A DNA stretch of 64,000 nt. Origin: Pythium myriotylum (Eukaryota; Oomycota; Peronosporomycetes; Pythiales; Pythiaceae). The position numbers and the translations under genes were made by a program. This document shows positions 1 to 9,429 of this stretch, piece by piece (the stretch's first letter is position 1; every line of letters starts with the position of its first letter). The notes below the pieces were generated by a model. The model was not told the DNA's origin. It did not search any database and was given only the letters and a program-made list of their open reading frames with translations. The stretch lies in the NCBI GenBank assembly GCA_023091665.1, contig JALJCQ010000001.1:3100001-3164000 (forward strand). The letters run 5' to 3'.

Positions 1-1183
1 AAATCGATGGAGAGAGCGTTTTCGCGTCAGCCCACTGGTCACGTCCACTGGTCGACGGAAGAGCAACACACGAGCGAAGCTGGATGGGGCCGTGTCGCTT
101 GCTCGTCAAGCGTCAGATCTTCAAATGCGCCCGACCAAGATTCTACAACTCGCTCGCTTTGCTGGGAAGGCTGGACGAGGCTTGAACCAGCTGTGGGCGA
201 TGGGCAGAGTGATGGTCTCGATAATCGCCGCGCAGCGCCACCTGGTCGGTCTGGAAAAAGGGCCGAGAAGCTACGGTACTGGACAGCGCGCGAACGCCAG
301 ATGGGATGCTGCAGTGTTGCCAAGTGCGTCTCAATGACGCCAACCGGGCCTCGAGGATGTGGATGGATGACGGTCCGTGATGGATGCATGATTAAGCCGA
401 GAGGGAACGGGCTGGAAAGAAAAAGCGAATCTCCCGCGAGCGGCTCCTCAGGAGCTCCATTTGGTGCCGGCGTAATTTTTGGATCCTCCCGACCACTTTG
501 GGCTCGTCTAGCTTGTCTCTCTGGCAACGCCTGCCCCCCACCCACTGCTCCCCCCGTGAGTTCACGCTTTTTGTATTGTTTTGGTGCGACACGAGCCGCG
601 GGAGACAAGCCGTGAGTCTCGGCACACGGCTCGTCATAATCGCCAGTCTCTGGGCCAGATGCTGCGAAAGAAAAACCGGCCTGCATAGAAGGCTGGCCTC
701 TGGCCCCAAGAGAGTCCTCGGCCACCTGGTGGCAGGTTTCTTCGTGGAGCTCCAACACGAGCGAGGAGCTCACGCTTCAAGTCGCTAGAGCTGCGAAAAT
801 GCGACTGACGCCAGCAAAGAGCCCTAGCTTGTGAGATTTCAACCACCTCCTCGGGTGGGGGTTCGGGGAGCTCCGCTGAAGCGGTGGGTGAACCGACGAG
901 GTCCCGTCCCACGTCTTGCACGTGCCGCTGCGAGATTGGATGGGCGAGTCCAACCCCAAAGCGAATAATCGCACCTACCGTAGAAAAGCCCACTGTCACA
1001 TATGTCAGGTCGCACTTTGTGGGTAAGTGCGTATGTCTATTTTTGTAGATAATTTGCATGTCGGTTGTAAATACGTGATATTTGTAATTTTGTAAATACT
1101 CTGTCGATTGGTGCGTATTTTGAAAAGGAGCGATGCTTGAGGCGAGGGAACTCTCGTGAGCAGCTCATCGAGCACGAGAGACC
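1..1183. other. Intergenic region upstream of EMC4, no gene recognised
   Basis: Long open frames exist on both strands between about 10 and 790, but they overlap each other and their translations show no domain, signal peptide or membrane segment that I recognise, so they are treated as chance frames in GC-rich DNA. The last 150 bases before the EMC4 start turn AT-rich (repeated TTTGTAAAT-like words around 1040-1100), as expected of promoter or 5' UTR sequence. Confidence 0.5.
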
Positions 1184-1873
1184 ATGGCGACTGCAGGCGT
1201 CGAGACGCGCCGCAAGTGGCGCGTGGAGTTCAACGACGCGCGCGAGAACGAGCCAATCAAGCTCGAGCCGATCGGCTACTGCCGCGGCATCACGGCCGAG
1301 AAGGTGGGGCTTCGATCCGCGGCGTCTTCATTGAGAACGAGTCGTTCGACTGACGTGGAGTTGGGACGTGATGGTAATGGCAGGCGTCGTCCTCGGCGGT
1401 CGCGAACAAGCAGGAGACCAACACGCTTGACCTGAAGAAGAAGGTGCGGGGGCTCTGTTGTTTTCGCTCTTGGGGGGGGAATTCTGTGGCTCATACTGAC
1501 GTGATTCTGGATATCATAGCGTGCGATGGAGATCGGCACGGCGCCGTTCAAGAGCCTCATGCAGACCGGTATCATGATGTGGATGAGCGGCTCGCAGATC
1601 AACATCTTCTCCATCATGATCACGGCCATGATCGTCATGAACACGGTCAAGTCCATCTTCGGGCTCAACAACGCGTTCACCTCGGTCGCCGACGGCACCG
1701 TCGACCTCACGCAGGCCAAGGCCGTGTACCTCATGGGCAACCTCGTCAACGCCGGCTTGGCTCTCTACAAGTGCGCCAATATGGGTCTCTTGCCGACCAC
1801 AAGTGCTGACTGGACGTGGCTTCTCCCGATTCGTCAGGCCATTGAAAGCTCGGCCTTCGCTGTGTCCACGTAG
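1184..1873 (+). CDS. EMC4: ER membrane protein complex subunit 4 (EMC4)
   Basis: EMC4 is a subunit of the EMC insertase, which places transmembrane segments into the ER membrane. Three exons are proposed: 1184-1303, 1384-1443 and 1520-1873. Both introns (80 and 76 bp) are phase 0 with GT-AG ends, and splicing gives one 177-residue protein, the usual length for EMC4. The third exon carries the family core: a segment beginning MEIGTAPFKSLMQTGIMMWM, a second hydrophobic stretch (IFSIMITAMIVMNTVKSIFG) and the late block with YLMGN, ALYKC and MGLLPTTSADW, which resembles the YLIGN...VYKCQSMGLLPTHASDW block of animal EMC4. The start was chosen because the N-terminus (MATAGVETRRKWRV) is hydrophilic and cytosolic-looking, and splicing keeps the frame open. 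The gene converges on its neighbour with 96 bp between stop codons. The identification is strong; exon 2 is short and rests on frame alone. Confidence 0.88.
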
Positions 1874-1969
1874 GGGGACTGTCATGTGTAGCTTGTAAGG
1901 AAGGCGTAGACGGAGACTAAAAGCTTTCATACAATTTATTCATCCAAAAACATCTAACTTCCTGTGATT

Positions 1970-4900
1970 CTACGATACGTTCCGACCGCCCGTTTGTGGT
2001 GGACAGCGATACTCTTCTGGTAGCAGCGACCGTTGCAGCGCGTTGAATGCAAACACGCGGCGGCCGGTGTTCTTCTGTGCGTTGTCTATCCGCACACCCT
2101 CTGATCGCATTACCGAGACAATCCCAGCCTTCTTGGACTCCGGGAGCCCGTGGTTCTGCACGAGAATTCGGCCTTGCTCCAACGTTACTGACATACCCGT
2201 ACGGTCCTTTGCGCTCTTGCACACCGTGACACGGCCCGCGCCGATCTGGCGACAAAGGTCGGAGGTGAGCTGCAAGATCTCCGGGCGCTTCTTTCGCGTC
2301 TGCTTGGACGAGCTGATGAGTTTATCCAGCTCACCCAGTCGTTTCTGCACCTGATCGCGCGAAAGTGCGCTCGAAGAGACCGCTGGGCACGTGCCACGTG
2401 TACGTACCGACTGGATGTAGTTGCAGTACCGGTCGCAGTAGCCACGGAGCACCTTGAGGCTGCTCTCATTGATGGTCTCTTGAAGCCGCGTGGCCGCCAA
2501 ATTGGTGTTATTCACGAGGGTCTGCTTCTCATTGATTCCCTGGGTGAAGAGTACGGGTGTCACGTTGATGGTGCCACCATACGCTAGGCTACCAGGGAGC
2601 TTGATGCGCGTTGTGCGAACCTTCACGCGAATCACGAGCGACGTGAACGCAAATAAGTTATCTGCACTTTCCTCCGTCGTCGATTTGGCCGCGCTGCTGA
2701 AAAAGCGACCCGAGCGTGCGCGCAGTGTGTTTATGAGGAAGTTACCGACGTGTGAGAACGATGAAGACGAGTTGGCGATAGAATGGGCTGGAGAAGGTGG
2801 CGTCAAATGTGTACCGTTGGCGTCCCCCTTGTTACCCTCCTGTGCCAGGGCCTGTTCGAGATTCGTAAACACATTCACATCCACGACACCAGCAAGCGGC
2901 CCTGTCGCCGAACCCTGGGTTGACGTATACCCAGTCGAACCCGTGTGAGTGAATCCATCGCTCTCGTCCTCCTTGGTTTCTTCATCAACGTCAAACGACA
3001 GCGAAATATCGCGTGCCTTTGGTTTGAGTTCCTCTTCATCAACGAGCACGAAACGGACATTGCGAAGCGCATTGAGAGCCCCGGACATATCTTCGAGCAT
3101 GCCAGCCTCGTTGCCGTGCGTCGACACGAGACTTTCGACGTTGAACAAGAAGCCCAGCTTTTCCAAATGATGCAGCATCTCGTGGCCGACATCGTCATGG
3201 TTGTTCTGAAGCGCGAGGTCGATCTTTCGCGTGAAGGCAGTCACCAACGCCGCGACAGCCTGAGGAAAACAGGCGTCCATGCGCTTCTGGAGCTCCCAGT
3301 CGAATGTCTCTGCTTTCTGCTCCTCCTCCGTCCACATCGGATTCTGGCGATGGGCCGCGATGGACCCAGGGGCCTCACGACGACGAGCCTTCATTTTTGT
3401 CCGTTGATCCTGCATGCCTAGAATGCCTCCATTCTTGAACTTGTAAACGTGAGCTGCCATCGCTCCGACGGTGACAATGTCGTAAACGCTTGCCTTGCTC
3501 TCTTCGCTATTGAAGCTATCGGTTGCCGAGCCAACCCACATCTCTTGCAAGTGGAGATTGACCGGCAAAAAACGAAGTAAAGGGTTCTTTTTCTCCGTAC
3601 TCGCCTTGAAGTACTCCTTACGATTGTCTCGAGTCACGTATAGTCGCCGGAGGCGTCGCAGCATGTCAATGTACTCCTTCATGTGGTGGCAGCGCTGTAC
3701 CATCCATTCACGACAGCGATTAATATCACCATCGTCTTGGATCTGTTGGATCAGATTCTCGTAGATACCACGGTCAGTTCCTTTCTGACGCTGCTTGTCA
3801 AAAGCTTGAAGACGAGCGAGATCGTTTTCAGCGATCATGAATTGTTTGGTTCGGTGGCGGATCATAATCTCGATAATTTGGCGCGGAATGCAGTTGCTGA
3901 AACGGCTCTCAGTCAAGTCCTCCACGACCAGAAGACCGAGTTCTCGAATGTGGTACTGGCTGCTCATTGAGTGTGCAGGAACCAGACCGTTAGCAATACC
4001 AGCAAGGCCATACTTGGTTCGAGCAGCCTTTGGCAAGACGGTGTGAACAGACATCTTCGGCGGGATCGACTCGAGGCCGAACTGCTTGTACGAGTGTTCG
4101 GCTGCGATCAAAGTCACTTGCTCACTACGAGCGCCAGTCGTAACTAAGACATCCGTGGAAACAGTAAACTCGGCCACAATCGAAAGACTCGTGAGAAGCG
4201 AGTTCATGCCATCGTTCGAGTCCGGCTCCGATTCCTGTTCAAACAGCTCGTCAATCGCTTGCGAGGTTTGGATGTCGACAGAGGTCTCATCACACGATGT
4301 TTGGGTTTGTTGCGAGCCATCCTCGCCACTGCTCCGCCTCTCCATGGCTGCCAACACTCTTTCGGCTGTCATCTCCGAGTGATGATCGGTCCTTGATGCT
4401 TCAACCACCCCACTGTTGACCGCGTACACAACAAGACGGATACGATCTTCCATAGTAGATGAAAGGGGGATACGAGGCACAGCCATAAACGAGTACAAGT
4501 GACGGCCGCTTGTGAAAGAACCGGACAGATCTTTCTTCGAGGCCTCGACGGTATCGGTGTTGCTGATTTGTCTCCACACGTTTGCACCAGTCATAGGATC
4601 GATCGTCAGTCGCTGGATCGCGACAAAGCAACCTAGCGGAAACTCCTCATTCGTCTCGAGTGTCATTGACAAGCCAATAAAGTCATCCGGCGACGGTTCT
4701 TGGGCACGCTGCAATCGAGCAAATGGCGCATCGGCGAGATCCACAATGCTGTCGTGGTCGTCATCATCAAGTACATCGCTGATATTGCCATCACTCCAAC
4801 GCTCGGAGGAGCTGAAGGCGAAACTTGGTGTGCGAATTTCGTCGTATATGTCAGCATCCGCGGTGGGGGTGGAGCTTGTTGCGTCAATATCTGCATCTTT

Positions 4901-7267
4901 GAGCGACTTCGCAGTCGAGTTCCACTGCAAGAAAATGAGACAACACGGAGGAATTGACTCGGGGAGCCATACAGTGAAGATGTAGAACCACGGGTACGAG
5001 ACCGCGCGGTTTCTGCGACTGACGAGCTGAACGATCGAAGAAAGCAAGTAGACAGCCGTGACAACACCAATAAGTGTGTAGTACAAACGCAGCGCCTTTA
5101 CGAGTACTACCTGGTGCGCACCTGTCGAGTTACCCACGAGCAGTTTGCCTCGGCGCATTACCATGATTCCAAGAGCCATGACGATAACTGTCAACGCAAG
5201 GAACAGCGCCGAGGTCACTGTCGTCGACACCAAGAAGAACTTGTCCTGGTTCTGCGCATAGCAGCTCCACATGTACCCTTGGATCTCTGAAAACACATTG
5301 TTTGTCGAATCCAGGTCACCATCCTTGCATTGTTGACTAGCGTACGAGTAGGACGCGGCTTCAGCTGCATAAACCTTCGAGATGAGATCCTGGTGGTAGA
5401 ACAAGAAGGCTGCCTGGAAAATGTAGAACATCATGTTGAGAGTGACGAACGCGATGACTGTCTTGACTTTCGGAACCTTGCGAAGGGTCAAGTTGAGCAC
5501 CGTACCCCAGTGGAAGCACACGGCAGTGAGCATCGTAAATGTGAAGCAGAGGAAGATCCGGGAAATGTAGAAGTAGACACTACTGCGGTTGATAACCCAC
5601 ACAATGTTGTTGATGATCGCTGTGATCAATGCGAGTAGCGTGCAGATCGCCGTGATGTCTGTCCAAATTGAGCTGAAGCTGAACGAGAGGCCGTTGCTGC
5701 GAATCACAACTGTGCAGAAGAACAACGTTCCTGTTAGCACGACCATTGTCACGTATGTGTACGGACTTGCAACTGGTTCGTTAGTGATTTCCACCGAGAT
5801 AGACGAAAAAGTACCACTCGAGACAACTCGCCCCTTGCTATCCAAAATCTCAATCTCGGCGATATTGAGCCCACTGTACGAAATCGGCGGGTTCTGCACT
5901 TGGTCAACGAATAGCACGACCCATCCTGGTTTGATGGAGGAGTCAAGCGTCAAGAACCACTCATTTTCGCTTGACTTGTACGTGGTCGAAGTAAAAGACC
6001 TTGGACCGGACCGACCTGGCGCGTCAAGTACCTGTGTGGGATCGCTACTGCTGCTGCCCAGGGAATTCTCAAATGTAATTTCGGCGCTCTGGATCACTTG
6101 ATCAGGGACCACGGTCCACGTCCACTTTGCATGAGACGAGAAGTCCCATCGTGCTCCATACGCTAGGTGGATAACTGATCCCTTTGCGATGGCTGAGCTT
6201 GTGTAAAACGAAAGCGTCGCGTTACCAGTGTTGCCAGGGTAAATGTTCTCTGGCACAAATGAGCCGCTCGTCAAGGAGGACTGCTCCAAAGGAGACAGGC
6301 GGTAGAATGTGCTATACACGTAGCCCTGCGGAGTGCTGTACTCGAAATACACCGGCACAAGATTGACTCCGGTCGAATACACTGTCGTCGTATTGCTGGC
6401 AGATTTGTCCACACCACTGGGCGTTGTCACGTGGTCGAAAGTGATCGCGAACGTCTGGTTTGTCGTGTAATCCTCAGGGATTGCGACCGTAAGATGAGTC
6501 GTTCCATTCATCAGCGACACGGAGCAGCTCGCAGTCGTGTTCAACGCGACCTGCGTCTTCGACAAGATGCACTTGGGCCGCTTGCCGAAAACATAGTCCG
6601 GGGGACTCGCGAGCACGATCTGCTTGAGCGTGTAGAGGTCTCGCTCTCCCGGTTGGAAGAACGCACGCTTGATCTCGGACGGATTGAACGTCACGGAGAA
6701 CGTGGCGTTCGTCTGACCCGGGTACGCGTTCGCGACGTTGCTCCAGACATTGGACTCGAGCACGGGGCCGAGACAGCAACTGTCCGTGCAGCTGAAGCTC
6801 GCGCCCTGCGTAAAGTTTTTCTGGACGTCGCTCGCACAAAAGTCCTTCTTGTTCGGGTCATTGAGGCACGTCGGGAAGAGCAGACACGGGAACCATGTCT
6901 GGCCGCGCTGAGACAGGCGGCCGCCGTACGTGCAACACGACATGCCGAGGCAGAAACCGTAGGCCGTGTTGAACTTGTCGTTGGCCTGGCCGTCCGGCGC
7001 CACGCAGCACGCGAGCGACGGGTCGCTCGTGGGCACGGAGATGTTGGAGTGGAGATCGTTCGTGCAGCAGGCCGTGCAGTCGTCCTGTGGGTAGGCGGGC
7101 GTCGGGGCGGGCGTCGGCGGCGGCGGCGTCGTGGCGACCACGCCGGCCTCGTTGCCCACGCTGCCGGCCGAGCCCGCGCGGCTCCCTCCTTGCGCGGCCG
7201 CCACGAGCACGAGCACGGCGAGAAGCGTCGCTATCGCCAGCCCTCGCGTCCGTACATGCTGGCGCAT
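1970..7267 (-). CDS. Seven-TM receptor fused to inositol-polyphosphate 4-phosphatase (GPCR-INPP4 bigram)
   Basis: An uninterrupted 1765-residue protein with three parts. Residues 1-28 are a signal peptide, followed by a Cys-rich and Asn-glycosylation-rich ectodomain to about residue 500, beginning with a Pro/Thr linker. About 505-780 hold seven hydrophobic helices; the last contains a Pro-rich PESIPPCC motif. The cytosolic remainder has a C2-like stretch after about residue 830 and ends in a type I phosphatidylinositol-3,4-bisphosphate 4-phosphatase domain with the CX5R loop CKSAKDRT (Cys1683, Arg1689) followed by MSVTLEQ, as in animal INPP4A/B. Oomycetes are known for receptors fused to signalling enzymes ('GPCR-bigrams', such as GPCR-PIPK); this one would couple an external signal directly to PI(3,4)P2 removal. 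The protein should lie in the plasma or endosomal membrane. No intron is needed. It diverges from the legumain gene with 573 bp between start codons. The ligand and phosphatase activity are inferred. Confidence 0.9.
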   Translation of the reverse strand: MRQHVRTRGLAIATLLAVLVLVAAAQGGSRAGSAGSVGNEAGVVATTPPPPTPAPTPAYPQDDCTACCTNDLHSNISVPTSDPSLACCVAPDGQANDKFNTAYGFCLGMSCCTYGGRLSQRGQTWFPCLLFPTCLNDPNKKDFCASDVQKNFTQGASFSCTDSCCLGPVLESNVWSNVANAYPGQTNATFSVTFNPSEIKRAFFQPGERDLYTLKQIVLASPPDYVFGKRPKCILSKTQVALNTTASCSVSLMNGTTHLTVAIPEDYTTNQTFAITFDHVTTPSGVDKSASNTTTVYSTGVNLVPVYFEYSTPQGYVYSTFYRLSPLEQSSLTSGSFVPENIYPGNTGNATLSFYTSSAIAKGSVIHLAYGARWDFSSHAKWTWTVVPDQVIQSAEITFENSLGSSSSDPTQVLDAPGRSGPRSFTSTTYKSSENEWFLTLDSSIKPGWVVLFVDQVQNPPISYSGLNIAEIEILDSKGRVVSSGTFSSISVEITNEPVASPYTYVTMVVLTGTLFFCTVVIRSNGLSFSFSSIWTDITAICTLLALITAIINNIVWVINRSSVYFYISRIFLCFTFTMLTAVCFHWGTVLNLTLRKVPKVKTVIAFVTLNMMFYIFQAAFLFYHQDLISKVYAAEAASYSYASQQCKDGDLDSTNNVFSEIQGYMWSCYAQNQDKFFLVSTTVTSALFLALTVIVMALGIMVMRRGKLLVGNSTGAHQVVLVKALRLYYTLIGVVTAVYLLSSIVQLVSRRNRAVSYPWFYIFTVWLPESIPPCCLIFLQWNSTAKSLKDADIDATSSTPTADADIYDEIRTPSFAFSSSERWSDGNISDVLDDDDHDSIVDLADAPFARLQRAQEPSPDDFIGLSMTLETNEEFPLGCFVAIQRLTIDPMTGANVWRQISNTDTVEASKKDLSGSFTSGRHLYSFMAVPRIPLSSTMEDRIRLVVYAVNSGVVEASRTDHHSEMTAERVLAAMERRSSGEDGSQQTQTSCDETSVDIQTSQAIDELFEQESEPDSNDGMNSLLTSLSIVAEFTVSTDVLVTTGARSEQVTLIAAEHSYKQFGLESIPPKMSVHTVLPKAARTKYGLAGIANGLVPAHSMSSQYHIRELGLLVVEDLTESRFSNCIPRQIIEIMIRHRTKQFMIAENDLARLQAFDKQRQKGTDRGIYENLIQQIQDDGDINRCREWMVQRCHHMKEYIDMLRRLRRLYVTRDNRKEYFKASTEKKNPLLRFLPVNLHLQEMWVGSATDSFNSEESKASVYDIVTVGAMAAHVYKFKNGGILGMQDQRTKMKARRREAPGSIAAHRQNPMWTEEEQKAETFDWELQKRMDACFPQAVAALVTAFTRKIDLALQNNHDDVGHEMLHHLEKLGFLFNVESLVSTHGNEAGMLEDMSGALNALRNVRFVLVDEEELKPKARDISLSFDVDEETKEDESDGFTHTGSTGYTSTQGSATGPLAGVVDVNVFTNLEQALAQEGNKGDANGTHLTPPSPAHSIANSSSSFSHVGNFLINTLRARSGRFFSSAAKSTTEESADNLFAFTSLVIRVKVRTTRIKLPGSLAYGGTINVTPVLFTQGINEKQTLVNNTNLAATRLQETINESSLKVLRGYCDRYCNYIQSVRTRGTCPAVSSSALSRDQVQKRLGELDKLISSSKQTRKKRPEILQLTSDLCRQIGAGRVTVCKSAKDRTGMSVTLEQGRILVQNHGLPESKKAGIVSVMRSEGVRIDNAQKNTGRRVFAFNALQRSLLPEEYRCPPQTGGRNVS

Positions 7268-7708
7268 GGGTGGTGGCGAAAGTAAATGGCGGCGAGAGAA
7301 CCACTTGTTTCGAGCCGATCTTTAAACAGTCGTCGCGGAGGCTACAGAGCACGGATCGAGCTCGGACTTGGACGAGACGACGCGCCGAGTCGCGGGCTCG
7401 ACGCCAATGCCGATGGGTGTGGTACGGAGAAGCTTCCTCGCGCGCGCGGAGGCCTCCCGTCGCGTCCGTGGCGGATCCGCGTAGTGAGGAGATATGCAGG
7501 ACTGTCGCCACCTGGTTCCATGGCACGGGCACGCAACACTGGCGGAACAAGCCGGAATCTTTCTAAATTTAGAGATCGGACGCCCGAGTTATCCATCCAG
7601 CTGGCGGTCAATTTGTCGAAATTTCGGAAAATACACACTCCCCGTGGTTGTTCGATTGTGTCTTCAGCAATTTCAGACACTGGCAAAACAAGGTGGATAC
7701 GAAAGTGA

Positions 7709-7752
7709 AAACCGGTTTCTGATTAAACAGTGATACCGGTACGATACCGGTA
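7709..7752 (+). promoter_or_regulatory. ACCGGT box cluster upstream of legumain gene 1
   Basis: One AACCGGTT and two TACCGGTA palindromes lie within 44 bp, ending about 90 bp before the legumain start at 7841. The same TACCGGTA boxes occur in pairs just upstream of the second legumain gene (39598-39627), although the flanking DNA is otherwise unalike. This suggests a retained binding site for a dimeric regulator. The intergenic region is shared with the divergent receptor-phosphatase gene. Confidence 0.45.
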
Positions 7753-7840
7753 GTTCCTTCTCTTCAACTAGTTGAAGGACGGACATCCACAACGTCAGCA
7801 TCCTCGTCCTCCTCCCTCCCTCCCTCCTGAGCAGCTCTCC

Positions 7841-9353
7841 ATGCGTCTTCTCCCGGCTTCCAGCGTGGCTCTGGCGCTCGCGACGGGCGCATTCGAGCGC
7901 GTCGTGGCCGAGCACTGGGCCGTGATCGTCGCGGGCTCGCAGGGCTACTGGAACTACCGCCACCAGGCCGATGCGTGCCACGCCTACCACGTCGTGCGGC
8001 GCCACGGCATCCCGGAAGAGAACGTCGTGGTCATGATGTACGACGACATCGCCCAGAACCAGATGAACCCGTTCAAGGGCAAGATCTTCAACCGCCCGGC
8101 GAACGCGAGCTCGGGCGAAGGCCCCCTGGAGGTCTACGAAGGCTGCAAGATCGACTACCGCGGCGACGACGTCACACCGGAGAACTTCCTCAGCGTGCTG
8201 CTGGGCAACGCGACGGCCACGAACGGCAAGAAAGTACTTCAAAGCGGCGCGGACGATCGGGTATTCGTCAACTTTGTGGACCACGGCGGCTCGGGAATCG
8301 TCTCGTTCCCAAATGAGAAGCTGCTCACAGCCACGGACCTCACGGCTACGCTGGAGAAGATGTACGAGCAGAAGCGGTACAAGGAACTGGTCTTTTACGT
8401 TGAAGGTGCGTGGATATGTGCGTGGACAGGTGTATTGAGTGAGAGAACTGACTGTGGGTTATTGGACAGCGTGCGAGTCTGGGTCGATGTTCCTTGATGA
8501 AGATATGACCAAGATCAATGCCTTTGTGACGACAGCGGCAAACGCCACTGAGTCATCTTGGGGGTACTTCTGTCCGCCGATGGACATTATCGACGGTCAA
8601 TCGATGAACACGTGCCTCGGCGATCTGTACTCGTTAAACTGGATGGCCGACAGCGACCGCACTGACCTTTCTGCCGAGACTCTTCGTGAGCAGTTCCGCA
8701 TTGTCAAGGCGCAGACCAACTTGAGCCACGTGAAGGCCTTCGGTCCCAAGCACATTCGCCACGAGATTGTTGGCAACTTCCAGTCAAACTACGACGAAGC
8801 ACCAAGCAGTACTGGATCAGATGATTCGGACGACAACGCATCTGACGATCACTCCCATCTCCTTAAATCTGATGCTTCCCACCCCTCGCTCGCCGGCGCC
8901 GTCAAGTCTCGGGATGTAAACGTTGTACTTGCCTTCTACAAGTACTTGCGCAGCGCTAGCGGACCTGAGCGAGAAACTTTCGCGAAGGAGCTGATCCGTG
9001 AAATTGAAAGCCGTGAGCGAGCCGATCGACTCTTCGAAAAGATCCGTGCGGGATCACGCCGAGTGAACCATAGCGGTGCTTCACCGACGAAGTCGCAGAA
9101 GGTGGCCTGTCGTGACGCCATGTTCAAGGCGTTTAAGGAAGAATGTGGAGACAAGAGCGACGAGGAAATCGGAATTGGACACGGCTTCACGAGCTACAGT
9201 CTGCAGTATGCGCAGGATCTGGCCCAGATGTGTGACACATTTGGAGACATTTCGACCGTGCGAGCCGTCCTTCGCGAAACTTGCGGACATGAAACCAAGC
9301 TAGCGGCGGAGAAAGGTGTTGTTTTCGACGGTGCTGTGTTGGCTTTGGCTTGA
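7841..9353 (+). CDS. Secreted legumain-like cysteine protease (C13, asparaginyl endopeptidase)
   Basis: Two exons, 7841-8405 and 8470-9353, joined over a 64-bp GT-AG intron (phase 1), give 482 residues. Splicing recreates the family signature EACESGSMF, which the unspliced frame breaks. The N-terminus MRLLPASSVALALATGAF is a signal peptide; a longer in-frame start at 7772 would bury it, so 7841 is preferred. The peptidase core starts HWAVIVAGSQGYWNYRHQAD. The catalytic dyad is His148 (VDHGGSG) and Cys190 (EACESGSM). The C-terminal third after the Ser/Asp-rich linker near residue 310 corresponds in position to the legumain prodomain. C13 enzymes cleave after Asn (or Asp) in acidic compartments or outside the cell; activation by self-cleavage is typical. 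A second copy lies at 38083-39542. The stop is 76 bp from the convergent gene downstream. Substrate is unknown. Confidence 0.9.
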
Positions 9354-9429
9354 CGACCGACGGAGATTTCGACGTTCATGTTTTCCCTCATTCATAACTT
9401 TCTAATTAGTCTCCCTCTTATCTTACAAC

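Noticed and set aside
7..773. Overlapping frames of about 200-240 codons on both strands at the left edge
   Set aside because: They are mutually antisense in GC-rich DNA and neither translation has recognisable domains, a signal peptide or a credible start context.
6431..7285. 284-codon plus-strand frame opposite the receptor gene ectodomain
   Set aside because: Arg-rich antisense shadow of a GC-rich coding region; no features of its own.
7772..7840. Longer N-terminus for legumain gene 1
   Set aside because: It would place 23 Pro/Gln-rich residues ahead of a clear signal peptide; the start at 7841 aligns with copy 2.
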